Shown: piece after piece, positions 8,543-17,126 of the stretch
How positions within the stretch are numbered: the stretch's first letter is position 1
How the letters are laid out: the number at the start of each line of letters is the position of its first letter
From: Streptomyces sp. NBC_00236
GTDB lineage: Bacteria > Actinomycetota > Actinomycetes > Streptomycetales > Streptomycetaceae
Direction: 5' to 3'
DNA length: 64,000 nt
NCBI RefSeq assembly: GCF_036195045.1
Contig: NZ_CP108100.1
Location: 2,728,001 to 2,792,000, forward strand
Program-made: the position numbers and the translations under genes
The notes under the pieces: generated by a model
Databases searched by the model: none
Told to the model about the DNA's origin: nothing
Seen by the model: the letters and a program-made list of their open reading frames with translations, nothing else

Positions 8543-8640
8543 CCCGGACCGGTTTCGGGTCCGGGGGCGCGCTCAAAACGGTCCGGACCCTTGACCGGAA
8601 GTTATTTTCTGGATATCCGTGATCCTTGGAAGTTTCTTTC
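8543..8640 (+). promoter_or_regulatory. Hairpin and putative promoter of the GH3 gene
   Basis: CCCGGACC (8543-8550) and GGTCCGGG (8558-8565) form a stem in the gap between divergent genes. A TTGACC (8591-8596) may be a -35 element. Two related sequences follow, GGAAGTTATTTTC (8597-8609) and GGAAGTTTCTTTC (8628-8640), repeated 31 bp apart around a GGATATCC palindrome (8611-8618). The near-three-turn spacing suits a dimeric regulator, but none is identified. Confidence 0.4.
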
Positions 8641-8679
8641 ACCACCCCCTCGTCATCGAGTACGGCCGAAGGAGCTCAC

Positions 8680-10530
8680 GTGCACGACCGCACCTCCAGA
8701 CGCACCCTCCTCACCGCCACCGCGGCGACCGCCGTCGCGGCGGCAGCGGGCATGGCAGTCGCCCCCGGCGCCGTCGCCGCCCAGAAGTCCGCAAGCAGCA
8801 GTCACACCTCCGCCGCCACCACCCGTCGGCTGAAGCGGCTCATCTCCCGGATGAGCCTGGAGGAGAAGGTCGGCCAGCTCTTCGTCATGCGGGTCTACGG
8901 GCACTCCGCGACCGAGCCCGACCAGGCGGACATCGACGCCAACCTCGCCGAGATCGGGGTGCGTACCGCCGCCGAGATGATCGCCAAGTACCACGTGGGC
9001 GGCATCATCTACTTCGCGTGGGCGCACAACACCCGTGACCCGCACCAGATCGCCGAGCTCTCCAACGGCATCCAGCGGGCCGCGCAGGCCGGGCCCAACT
9101 CCGTCCCGCTCCTCATCTCCACCGACCAGGAACACGGCATCGTCTGCCGGGTCGGCGAGCCGGCCACCCTGATGCCGGGCGCGATGGCGCTGGGTGCGGG
9201 CGGTTCGCGGTCCGACGCCCGCCGGGCCGGGCAGATCGCCGGCGCCGAACTGGCCGCGATCGGCATCCGGCAGAACTACGCCCCGGACGCGGACGTCAAC
9301 GTCAACCCGGCCAACCCGGTGATCGGCGTACGGTCGTTCGGCTCCGACCCGCAGTCCGTGGCGGGCATGGTCGCGGCCCAGGTGAAGGGGTACCAGAGCG
9401 CCGGGATCGCCTCCACGGCCAAGCACTTCCCCGGCCACGGCGACACCAGCACCGACAGCCACACCGGGCTTCCGGTCATCAGCCACACCCGCGAGCAGTG
9501 GGCCGAGCTGGACGAGCCGCCGTTCCGGGCGGCGATCGCCGCGGGCATCGACTCGATCATGACGGCGCACATCGTGGTGCCCGCGCTCGACCCGGCCGAG
9601 GACCCGGCGACACTGTCCAGGCCGATCCTCACCGGGATCCTGCGCGAGGAGCTCGGCTACGACGGCGTCGTGGTCACGGACTCGCTCGGCATGGAGGGCG
9701 TGCGGACGAAGTACGGCGACGAGCGGGTACCGGTGCTGGCGCTGCAGGCGGGCGTCGACCAGCTGCTCAACCCGCCGAGCCTGGAGGTGTCGTGGAACGC
9801 CCTCCTGGCGGCCGTCAAGAACGGTGAGGTCAGCGAGGACCGGCTCGACGAATCGATCCTGCGCATCCTGCGGCTGAAGACGAAGCTGGGGCTGTTCGAC
9901 GACCCGTTCGTCAGCCGGCGGGGTGTGGACCGTACCGTCGGCACCCGGTCGCACCTCGCCGCCGCCGACCGGATCGCGGAGCACACCACCACGCTGCTGG
10001 CCAACGACGGAGCACTGCTGCCGCTGTCGCGTCGCTCGCACCGGAACCTGCTGGTGGTGGGGGCCGACCCGGCCTCCCCGTCCGGTACGACGGGGCCGCC
10101 GACCACCACCCTGGCGGGGGCGTTCAACGAACTGGGGTACACGGCCACGGCCCTGCCCACCGGTACGGCCCCGACCAGGGCGGCCATCGACGCGGCGGTG
10201 GCGGCCGCGCAGGGCAAGGACGCGGTGGTCGTGGGGACGTACAACGTCTCGGCGACGAGTGCGCAGCGGACCCTGGTGCGCGAGCTGGCCGCGACCGGTG
10301 TCCCGGTGATCACGGTCGCGATCCGCAATCCGTACGACATCGCCCAGCTGGCCGGGACCGGCTACGCGGCGAGTCTGGCCTCGTACTCGTGGACCGATGT
10401 CGAACTGCGGGCAGCCGTCCGGGTGATCGCGGGCCGGGCCGAGCCGGAGGGCAGGCTCCCGGTGCCGGTGCAGCGCGCGGACGATCCCGCGCAGGTGCTG
10501 TACCCGGTGGGTTACGGGCTGACGTACTAA
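8680..10530 (+). CDS. Secreted GH3 beta-N-acetylhexosaminidase (NagZ-like)
   Basis: 616 residues from the GTG at 8680, preceded by AAGGAG at 5 nt spacing; an in-frame ATG at 8626 would spoil the signal. The N-terminus is a Tat signal (TSRRTLL, hydrophobic Ala-rich stretch, then VAAQ). The GH3 barrel carries KHFPGHGDTSTDSHTGLP at about residues 248-265, with the NagZ-type Asp-His acid/base pair (D259, H261), and VVTDSLGM with likely nucleophile D334. A C-terminal GH3 alpha/beta sandwich follows. It probably releases N-acetylglucosamine from chitin or peptidoglycan fragments outside the cell. Single gene, convergent with the peptidase downstream. Confidence 0.92.
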   Translation: MHDRTSRRTLLTATAATAVAAAAGMAVAPGAVAAQKSASSSHTSAATTRRLKRLISRMSLEEKVGQLFVMRVYGHSATEPDQADIDANLAEIGVRTAAEMIAKYHVGGIIYFAWAHNTRDPHQIAELSNGIQRAAQAGPNSVPLLISTDQEHGIVCRVGEPATLMPGAMALGAGGSRSDARRAGQIAGAELAAIGIRQNYAPDADVNVNPANPVIGVRSFGSDPQSVAGMVAAQVKGYQSAGIASTAKHFPGHGDTSTDSHTGLPVISHTREQWAELDEPPFRAAIAAGIDSIMTAHIVVPALDPAEDPATLSRPILTGILREELGYDGVVVTDSLGMEGVRTKYGDERVPVLALQAGVDQLLNPPSLEVSWNALLAAVKNGEVSEDRLDESILRILRLKTKLGLFDDPFVSRRGVDRTVGTRSHLAAADRIAEHTTTLLANDGALLPLSRRSHRNLLVVGADPASPSGTTGPPTTTLAGAFNELGYTATALPTGTAPTRAAIDAAVAAAQGKDAVVVGTYNVSATSAQRTLVRELAATGVPVITVAIRNPYDIAQLAGTGYAASLASYSWTDVELRAAVRVIAGRAEPEGRLPVPVQRADDPAQVLYPVGYGLTY

Positions 10531-10534
10531 CGGT

Positions 10535-10577
10535 TCCGCGCCGGCGGCCGGCCCACAGGGGCGGCCGCCGGCGCGGA
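10535..10577. terminator. Bidirectional terminator hairpin
   Basis: A perfect 16-bp stem, TCCGCGCCGGCGGCCG at 10535-10550 and its complement at 10562-10577, with an 11-nt loop. It lies between the convergent GH3 and aminopeptidase genes, immediately after both stop codons. There is no strong U-run, as is usual in Streptomyces. Confidence 0.75.
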
Positions 10578-10583
10578 GTGCCG

Positions 10584-12059
10584 CTACGGGCGCCTGGTGC
10601 CGAGCCGGTGCTCGGTCGTCAGGTCCTTCTTGTCGAGCCGCGCGTCGAACTTCGCGAGCGGCTTCGCCTTCGCCGGGTCCGCCTGGACGGCGGCCGGGGC
10701 GACGCCCGCCCAGCGCAGGATGGCCGCGGTGGCCTTGGCCTTCTCCTCCGCAGCCAGACCGGCGACGTTCGAGCCGTGGTTGCCGCCGGCCACCGTGAAG
10801 ACGTAGCTGTCACGGGCGCCCTTGCCGAGCCGGAAGCGCTCGGCGCCCCACGGGTCGTTCTCCCCGTACACGTACAGCATGTGGCTGGCGTGGTTCTTCA
10901 CCCAGGTGTCGACGTCGCGCATCACCGAGGGCTGGAACTTCATCGGGATGGAACTCGGTACGAAGTTGCGCGGCGGCTGGTAGCCGTAGCGGCTCAACGT
11001 GCCGAGCCAGGGCTGCTTGATGTCGGGCGAGCCGAGCTGCGTACCGGCCTGGTAGTAGTACGGCGTGTAATTCGCCAGGCCCTGGTCCGCGTAGGCGGAG
11101 AAGCCGGAGATCGAGTCGATCGAGTCCCAGATCGCCTGGTCGGTGGCGCTCTCGGCGTCTGCCGGGATGGTGTCGCAGTCGGCGAGCAGGCTGTACTGCC
11201 AGTACGCCCAGACGTAGTCCATGACGACGGCCTCGTAGGCCTTGTCCAGGTTGCCGACGGTGGTGAAGGTGTAGCCGTTGTCGGCGGCGTACTGCGCGTA
11301 CTTCTTCTCCAGCGGCTCCCGGCGGACCAGCGCCTCGCGCTGCACGCCCTCCAGCCGGTCGCGGCACTCCTTGGTGCCGACGTTGGCGAAGAACCGGTCG
11401 TACGCCGAATCCTCCTTGTTGACCACGTCGTTGGGTGCGACGTAGGCGACGACGCCGTCCATGTCCTTCGGGTAGAAACGCTCGAAGTACGTGGCGGTCA
11501 TGCCGCCCTTGGAACCGCCGGTGGTCAGCCAGTTCTTGGAGTAGATCTGCTTCAGCGCGGTGAAGACCCGGTGCTGGTCACTGGCGGCCTGCCAGATGTC
11601 GAGCTTCGACCAGTCGGCGGGCGACGGACGCGACGGGGTGAAGAACCGGTACTCCAGCGAGACCTGGTTGCCGTCGATGATCCGGGTCGGCTCCGAGCGG
11701 CTGGGGTTGGTGGAGACGTTGTAGCCGCTGGTGTAGAAGACCGTCGGGCGGGACGTGTCCTTGTGCAGCAGGGTGATGCGCTGCTGGAACGTGCCCTTGG
11801 ACGGGTGCCGGTGGTCTACCGGCTGGGTGTAGTTGAGGACGAAGTAGCGGTATCCGGCGTAGGGCTTCTCCTCGATGAGACTCATGCCTGGGATGGCCAG
11901 GATGCGGTCCTTGATGTCCGTGCTCGTACCGCTGTCACTGACGGCGGAACGGAGCGCGGCCGGTTCTGCGGCGGTGGCCGCCCCGGCCGAAGCACCCGTC
12001 GCACTCACTGTGCCGATGAGCACCGCCAGCGACAGGAACCCTCTGAGCGCCTTGCGCAT
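10584..12059 (-). CDS. Secreted tripeptidyl aminopeptidase, S37/S28 family
   Basis: 491 residues with a Sec signal peptide (MRKALRGFLSLAVLIG through an Ala-rich region near residue 30). The sequence follows the Streptomyces S37 (PS-10) peptidase family, an alpha/beta hydrolase group related to S28 that removes tripeptides, often after proline. The nucleophile is S183 in GGSKGGMT; ENDPWG and GGNHGSN near the C-terminus are candidate Asp and His segments. It acts outside the cell in protein use and may process exported proteins. It is convergent with GH3 and followed by a shared hairpin. Confidence 0.88.
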   Translation of the reverse strand: MRKALRGFLSLAVLIGTVSATGASAGAATAAEPAALRSAVSDSGTSTDIKDRILAIPGMSLIEEKPYAGYRYFVLNYTQPVDHRHPSKGTFQQRITLLHKDTSRPTVFYTSGYNVSTNPSRSEPTRIIDGNQVSLEYRFFTPSRPSPADWSKLDIWQAASDQHRVFTALKQIYSKNWLTTGGSKGGMTATYFERFYPKDMDGVVAYVAPNDVVNKEDSAYDRFFANVGTKECRDRLEGVQREALVRREPLEKKYAQYAADNGYTFTTVGNLDKAYEAVVMDYVWAYWQYSLLADCDTIPADAESATDQAIWDSIDSISGFSAYADQGLANYTPYYYQAGTQLGSPDIKQPWLGTLSRYGYQPPRNFVPSSIPMKFQPSVMRDVDTWVKNHASHMLYVYGENDPWGAERFRLGKGARDSYVFTVAGGNHGSNVAGLAAEEKAKATAAILRWAGVAPAAVQADPAKAKPLAKFDARLDKKDLTTEHRLGTRRP

Positions 12060-12157
12060 ACACCCTCCCCAAGATTCACAACAGACGTCGTGAACCTAGC
12101 GGGGCAAAACCCGTACCACCACCCCCTGTTGCCGGGGCATGCGCGCGCGTCACCCGG

Positions 12158-12589
12158 TCAGCACAGGATCCAGCCCGTGGTTCCGGTCTTTCCGGCGATC
12201 GTGCCCGAGGCCCGGACACAGCGGTTCAGGGCGTGAACGGTCACCGGTCCGGCCCGCTGGGTGAAGGAACCACTGTCGATCACGGGCCGGCCGCCGCGGG
12301 GCTGGATCTGTACGGACATCGCGCGCCGCTTGCCGGGCTTGGCCGCCACGGCGACGGCGCAGGCGTAGGAGCGGGTGCGGTAGACGCGCAGCTCTCCCGT
12401 CGAGAACTTCACCGTCTTCCCCGGCCGTCCGGCACACACCGAGGCGGCATCGGCGCTGCTCGCCTCCACGCCGCCGACGACGAGCCCGAGAGCGGTTGTC
12501 AGGGCGAGGGCGAGCAGGCGGCACGGGACCCCGCGCCGTATGCGCCCGCCGTGTCTTTCGGTCCCTCTGGTCACCAGCAGCCCCATCAC
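12158..12589 (-). CDS. Small secreted protein of unknown function
   Basis: 143 residues from the ATG at 12589; a second ATG immediately follows. A positively charged start, a hydrophobic stretch (LLALALTTALGLVVGG) and an Ala-Ser-rich cleavage region ending near DAASVC form a signal peptide. The mature part is about 95 residues, rich in beta-prone segments, with four cysteines (VCAG, YACA, NRCV, ILC at the last residue) that could form two disulphides. No family was recognised. It stands alone between the aminopeptidase gene and the long palindrome. Confidence 0.7.
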   Translation of the reverse strand: MMGLLVTRGTERHGGRIRRGVPCRLLALALTTALGLVVGGVEASSADAASVCAGRPGKTVKFSTGELRVYRTRSYACAVAVAAKPGKRRAMSVQIQPRGGRPVIDSGSFTQRAGPVTVHALNRCVRASGTIAGKTGTTGWILC

Positions 12590-12701
12590 CTCATCGAACG
12601 CTCATGCCTCTACCCGACACATGAGCGCACACACGTGTATCTCCGTACGACGCGGGGCGCCCTTTGGCGGTTGCGGTTGCGGTTGCGGTCGCCCGGGGCG
12701 G

Positions 12702-13136
12702 GGGGTTCCGTCCTCAATCGCCGGACAGGCTTGTGTGCGGCCCCGCCGCGGGGTGCGCCTCTGTGCGGTGGGTGGGGGTGGGGTCCCTCCGGGGAGACTC
12801 CTCAAAAATGGCGTGTGCACCCGACGACGAACAAGTACCCGGGTCGTACGCCATTTTCTGCGGGGACTCCCCTGCACGCCCCCACCCGGCATCGCCTGCG
12901 TCTGCACACCGGTGGGACTGCTGCCGCAGACGCAGGACGGCCGGTCCGGGGCCGTGCAGGGGAGTCCCCGCAGGACGACGAACGGATACCGGGGTCCGCT
13001 GCGTGGGACTGGAAACGTTCGTCGTTTGAGGAGACGCCCCGGAGGGGCACCGGACCCCCACCCGCCGGGCAGCGGCGCACCCCCGCGGGGCAAGCCGCAC
13101 AACTCAAGCCCGTCCGGCGATTGAGGACGGAACCCC
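12702..13136. repeat. Long nested imperfect palindrome (non-coding)
   Basis: The outer arms at about 12702-12740 and 13095-13136 are inverted copies sharing GTTCCGTCCTCAATCGCCGG with almost no mismatch. An inner pair, 12858-12878 and 12953-12973, is a perfect 21-bp inverted match (CTGCGGGGACTCCCCTGCAC plus G). The centre has a further 11-bp pair, CCTGCGTCTGC at 12895-12905 with GCAGACGCAGG at 12926-12936. Segments containing ACGACGAAC occur in both halves as direct copies. No frame in it has convincing coding character. It fills most of the 660 bp between a small secreted protein gene and the ABC exporter. Confidence 0.85.
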
Positions 13137-13187
13137 GAGCCCCGGACGCGGGGCAAGGCCGACGGGCCCCGCGCCCAGGAACCACGC

Positions 13188-13233
13188 GCGCCCGCCCGGC
13201 CGAGGGCCCCGCGCCCGCCCGGCCGAGGGCCCC
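13188..13233. repeat. Tandem duplication of a 23-bp GC-rich unit
   Basis: Two exact consecutive copies of a 23-bp unit containing CCCGCCCGGCCGAGGG occupy 13188-13210 and 13211-13233, ending 18 bp before the stop of the ABC exporter. Each contains CCCGGCCGAGGG, which can pair imperfectly. No function is evident. Confidence 0.85.
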
Positions 13234-13251
13234 GCACCGCGCGGTAACCCG

Positions 13252-16200
13252 TCACACCCCCGCCGGCTCGTCCTCTCCTATGAAGGTGCGCCACAGCACG
13301 GCGTAGTGCCCGTTCCGGGCGAGGAGTTCGTCGTGGGTGCCGTCCTCGACGACGCGGCCGTGGTCCATCACCACGACCCGGTCGGCGCGGGCGGCGGTGG
13401 TGAGGCGGTGGGCGACGACGAGGGTGGTGCGCCGGCCCGCGAGGCGCTCGGTCGCCTGGTTGACGAGGGCCTCGCTGGCGAGGTCCAGGGACGCGGTGGC
13501 CTCGTCGAGCAGCAGGATGTCCGGGTCGACGAGTTCGGCGCGGGCGAGCGCGATCAGCTGACGCTGGCCGGCCGAGAGGTTGCGGCCCCGTTCGGCGACC
13601 TCGTGGAGGTAGCCGTCCTCCAGGGTGGCGATCATGTCGTGCGCGCCGACCGCCCTGGCCGCCGCCTCCACCTCGGCGTCGGTGGCCTCCGGCCGCCCGT
13701 ACGCGATGGCGTCACGCACCGTGCCGGCGAAGAGGTACGCCTCCTGGGGTACGACCCCGAGCCGGTGCCGGTACGCCGTCATGTCCAGCGCGCGCAGATC
13801 GGTGCCGTCCGCCGTGACCCGGCCACCCGTCGGGTCGTAGAAGCGGGCGACGAGCTTGACCAGGGTGGACTTGCCGGCGCCGGTCTCGCCGACGAACGCG
13901 ACCGTCTGGCCGGCCGGGATGCGCAGGTCGATTCCGGTGAGGGCGGTCTCCTCGCCGCCGTACGCGAAGGACACGTCCTCGAAGGCGATGTCGCCGCGCA
14001 GCGACTTCACGTCCTGCGGTTCGTCCCGGTCGGCGGTGGACGTCGGCTCCTGGAGGAGCTCCTGGATGCGGCCGAGGGAGACGGTGGCCTGCTGGTAGCC
14101 GTCGAAGACCTGCGAGAGCTGCTGAACGGGGGCGAAGAACAGGTCGATGTAGAGCAGGTAGGCGACCAGCGCACCCGTGGTGAGCGTGCCGTTGTCGACC
14201 CGGCCCGCGCCGACGATCAGCACGGCGGCGGCGGCCACCGACGACAGCAGCTGGACGAACGGGAAGTACACCGAGATCAGCCACTGGCCCCGGACGCGGG
14301 CCTCGCGGTAGTGGTCGCTGCGGGCGGCGAACCGGTCGGCGCCGTCCCGCTCGCGGCGGAAGGCCTGGACGATCCGGAGGCCGGAGACGGACTCCTGGAG
14401 GTCGGCGTTGACGACGCTGATCCGCTCACGGGCCAGCTCGTACGCCTTGACGCTCTTGCGGCGGAAGAAGAACGTGCCGATGACCAGCAACGGCAGTGTC
14501 GCGAAGACGACCAGGGCGAGTTCCACGTCCAGGACCAGCAGCGCGACCATGATGCCGAAGAACGTGACGACGGAGACGAAGGCCGTGACGAGACCGGTCT
14601 GGAGGAACGTGGACAGGGCGTCCACGTCCGTCGTCATCCGGGTCATGATCCGGCCGGTGAGCTCACGCTCGTAGTAGTCCAGGCCGAGGCGCTGGAGCTG
14701 CGCGAAGATCTTCAGCCGCAGCGAGTAGAGCACGCGCTCGCCGGTGCGGCCGGTCATCCGGGTCTCGCCGGTCTGGGCCGCCCACTGCACCAGGACGACG
14801 AGGAGGCCGAAGGCGGAGGCCGTCCAGACCGCGCCGAGTGCCAGCTGGGTGACTCCGTCGTCGATGCCGTTCCTGATCAGTACGGGAAGCAGCAGGCCCG
14901 CCCCGGCGTCCACGGCCACCAGCCCCAGGCTGACCAGCAGCGGCAGCCCGAAGCCGCGCAGCAGCCGGCGGAGCCCGTAGGACTCCTCGGCGTGCACGGC
15001 GCGGGCCTCGTCGATGTCCGGGGTGTCGGTCGCCGGGGGCAGGGCCTCGACCTGGGCGAGGAGCTCGGGGGTGGCGGGGGTGCCGGCCGCGTCGGTCTCG
15101 CGCTCCTCCTCCTTGCGGACCCACAGCTCCGGCGTGATGCCCCGTTCGGCGTCGAACTCGGCGTCGATCTCCTCCTGGAGCGCGCGGTCGTCGGCGGGGT
15201 CGGTGGCGGCTGCCCTGGAGAGGTGGCCGGGCGAGGTGCCGCCCAGCTCGTCCGGGTCGGTGAGCAGGCGGCGGTAGAGCGCGGAACGGCGCTCCAGCTC
15301 CTCGTGGGTGCCGATGTCGGCGAGCCGGCCGTTCTCCAGGACGGCGATCCGGTCGGCGAGGCCCAGGGTGGAGCGGCGGTGGGCGATCAGCAGGGTGGTG
15401 CGGCCGGCCATGACCTGGCGCAGCGCGTCGTGGATCTCGTGCTCGACGCGGGCGTCGACGGCGGAGGTGGCGTCGTCGAGGAGGAGCAGCCGGGGGTCGG
15501 TGAGGATGGCGCGGGCGAGCGCGACGCGCTGGCGCTGGCCGCCGGAGAGGGTGAGTCCGTGCTCGCCGACCTTGGTGTCGTAGCCGTCGGGCAGCTCGGC
15601 GATGAACCGGTCGGCGCGGGCGGAACGGGCGGCCTGCTCGATCTGTTCGTCGGTGGCGTCCGGGAGGCCGTAGGCGATGTTGGCGCGGATGGTGTCGGAG
15701 AACAGGAAGCTGTCCTCCGGCACGAGGCCGATGGCGGCCCGCAGCGAGTCGAGGGTCAGTTCGCGGACGTCGTGTCCGCCGACGAGGACGGCGCCGTGCG
15801 TGACGTCGTAGAAGCGCGGCAGCAGGAGCGAGACGGTGGACTTGCCGCTGCCGGACGCGCCGACGACGGCGACGGTCTCGCCCGGTTCGATGGTCAGCGA
15901 GAAGCCGTCGAGTACGGGGCGGTCCTCGGTGTAGCCGAAGCGGACGTCGTCGAACTCGACGCCGGCGGGGATGCCGGCCGGCAGTTCCTTGGTGCCGTCC
16001 TGGAGGGACGGTTCGGTGTCGATCAGTTCCAGTACGCGCTCCACACCGGCGCGGGCCTGCTGGCCGACGGTGAGGACCATGGCGAGCATCCGGACCGGGC
16101 CGACGAGCTGGGCCAGGTAGGTGGAGAAGGCGACGAACGTGCCGAGGGTGATCTCGCCGCGGGTGGCGAGCCAGCCGCCGAGGGCGAGCATCGCGACCTG

Positions 16201-16992
16201 GCCGAGCGCGGGGACGGCCTGGAGCGCGGGGGTGTAGCGGGAGTTCAGCCGGATGGTGCGCAGCCGGCCGGCGAAGAGCCTGCGCCCGACCTCGCGCAGC
16301 TTGCCGGTCTCCTGGTCCTCCTGCCCGAAGCCCTTGACGACGCGGACGCCGGAGACGGCCCCGTCGACGACTCCGGCGACGGCGGCAGCCTGCGACTGGG
16401 CGTACCAGGTGGCGGGGAAGAGGCGGGTACGGGAGCGGCGCGCGATGAACCAGAGGGCGGGGGCGACGGCGACGGCGATGAGGGTCAGCAGCGGCGAGAG
16501 CCACGCCATGATGACCAGGGAGATGAGGAAGAGCAGGACGTTCCCGATGGTCATCGGGAGCATGAAGAGCAGGCTCTGGATCAGCTGGAGGTCGCTGGTG
16601 GCGCGGCCGACGACCTGTCCGGTGGAGAGCTCGTCCTGGCGTCTGCCGTCGAGGCGGGTGATCGTCCCGTAGATCTCGGTCCGCAGGTCGTGCTGCACGT
16701 CGAGGGCGAGCCGGCCCCCGTAGTAGCGGCGGATGTACGTGGAGACGTACACGAGCACGGCCGCGACGATCAGCAGTCCGGTCCAGACGGCCAGGGACCG
16801 GGTGTGGCCGACGACCACGTCGTCGATGATCACCTTGGTGACGAGGGGGACGAGGGCCATCACCGCCATGCCGGCGAGCGACGAGCCGAGCGCCAGCAGC
16901 ACGTTGCGCCGGTAGCGCCAGGCGTAACCGCTCAGCCTCCGCGCCCAGCCGCGCGGCTGTCCGCCGCTTCCTTGCTCGCCTGCGTCCGACAC
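13252..16992 (-). CDS. Fused heterodimer-type ABC exporter (two TMD-NBD units in one chain)
   Basis: 1246 residues from the GTG at 16992, which has GGGAGG 6 nt upstream; the frame stays open further upstream without family sequence. Order: membrane domain, ATPase 1 (Walker A GASGSGKST, signature LSGGQ, Walker B LLLLDDATSAVD), linker, membrane domain, ATPase 2 (Walker A GETGAGKST, signature LSAGQ, Walker B LLLDEATASLD). Each half is a six-helix type IV exporter like MsbA. ATPase 1 has Asp in place of the catalytic Glu and ATPase 2 has an altered signature, so one composite ATP site is degenerate. It probably exports a hydrophobic compound; the substrate is unknown. Confidence 0.92.
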   Translation of the reverse strand: MSDAGEQGSGGQPRGWARRLSGYAWRYRRNVLLALGSSLAGMAVMALVPLVTKVIIDDVVVGHTRSLAVWTGLLIVAAVLVYVSTYIRRYYGGRLALDVQHDLRTEIYGTITRLDGRRQDELSTGQVVGRATSDLQLIQSLLFMLPMTIGNVLLFLISLVIMAWLSPLLTLIAVAVAPALWFIARRSRTRLFPATWYAQSQAAAVAGVVDGAVSGVRVVKGFGQEDQETGKLREVGRRLFAGRLRTIRLNSRYTPALQAVPALGQVAMLALGGWLATRGEITLGTFVAFSTYLAQLVGPVRMLAMVLTVGQQARAGVERVLELIDTEPSLQDGTKELPAGIPAGVEFDDVRFGYTEDRPVLDGFSLTIEPGETVAVVGASGSGKSTVSLLLPRFYDVTHGAVLVGGHDVRELTLDSLRAAIGLVPEDSFLFSDTIRANIAYGLPDATDEQIEQAARSARADRFIAELPDGYDTKVGEHGLTLSGGQRQRVALARAILTDPRLLLLDDATSAVDARVEHEIHDALRQVMAGRTTLLIAHRRSTLGLADRIAVLENGRLADIGTHEELERRSALYRRLLTDPDELGGTSPGHLSRAAATDPADDRALQEEIDAEFDAERGITPELWVRKEEERETDAAGTPATPELLAQVEALPPATDTPDIDEARAVHAEESYGLRRLLRGFGLPLLVSLGLVAVDAGAGLLLPVLIRNGIDDGVTQLALGAVWTASAFGLLVVLVQWAAQTGETRMTGRTGERVLYSLRLKIFAQLQRLGLDYYERELTGRIMTRMTTDVDALSTFLQTGLVTAFVSVVTFFGIMVALLVLDVELALVVFATLPLLVIGTFFFRRKSVKAYELARERISVVNADLQESVSGLRIVQAFRRERDGADRFAARSDHYREARVRGQWLISVYFPFVQLLSSVAAAAVLIVGAGRVDNGTLTTGALVAYLLYIDLFFAPVQQLSQVFDGYQQATVSLGRIQELLQEPTSTADRDEPQDVKSLRGDIAFEDVSFAYGGEETALTGIDLRIPAGQTVAFVGETGAGKSTLVKLVARFYDPTGGRVTADGTDLRALDMTAYRHRLGVVPQEAYLFAGTVRDAIAYGRPEATDAEVEAAARAVGAHDMIATLEDGYLHEVAERGRNLSAGQRQLIALARAELVDPDILLLDEATASLDLASEALVNQATERLAGRRTTLVVAHRLTTAARADRVVVMDHGRVVEDGTHDELLARNGHYAVLWRTFIGEDEPAGV

Positions 16993-17073
16993 GCGGTGCC
17001 TCCCGATCGACCTGCTGTACCGGAAGGCACCAACGCGGTGTGCTGCGGATTTCATCCCGCTGCAACAAATACG

Positions 17074-17092
17074 GGACCTTCGGCGTAGGTCC
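17074..17092 (-). terminator. Short hairpin downstream of the NCS2 permease gene
   Basis: GGACCT (17074-17079) and AGGTCC (17087-17092) can pair around a 7-nt loop, 35 bp past the stop of the minus-strand permease gene and before the exporter start. The stem is short and the T-run (CCTTTCGTTC) is on the plus-strand side, so this is a weak call. Confidence 0.35.
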
Positions 17093-17126
17093 TTTCGTTC
17101 GGATCCGGCGGGCGGGACGAAGGGTT

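Noticed and set aside
12600..13300. Several 120-230 codon frames on both strands in the palindrome region
   Set aside because: The inverted repeats give matching frames on both strands; the products are Pro/Arg/Gly-rich without domains.
13306..17088. 1260-codon frame antisense to the fused ABC exporter
   Set aside because: It is a compositional shadow: the product is Gly/Glu/Asp/Arg-rich without domains, whereas the other strand has complete Walker and signature motifs.
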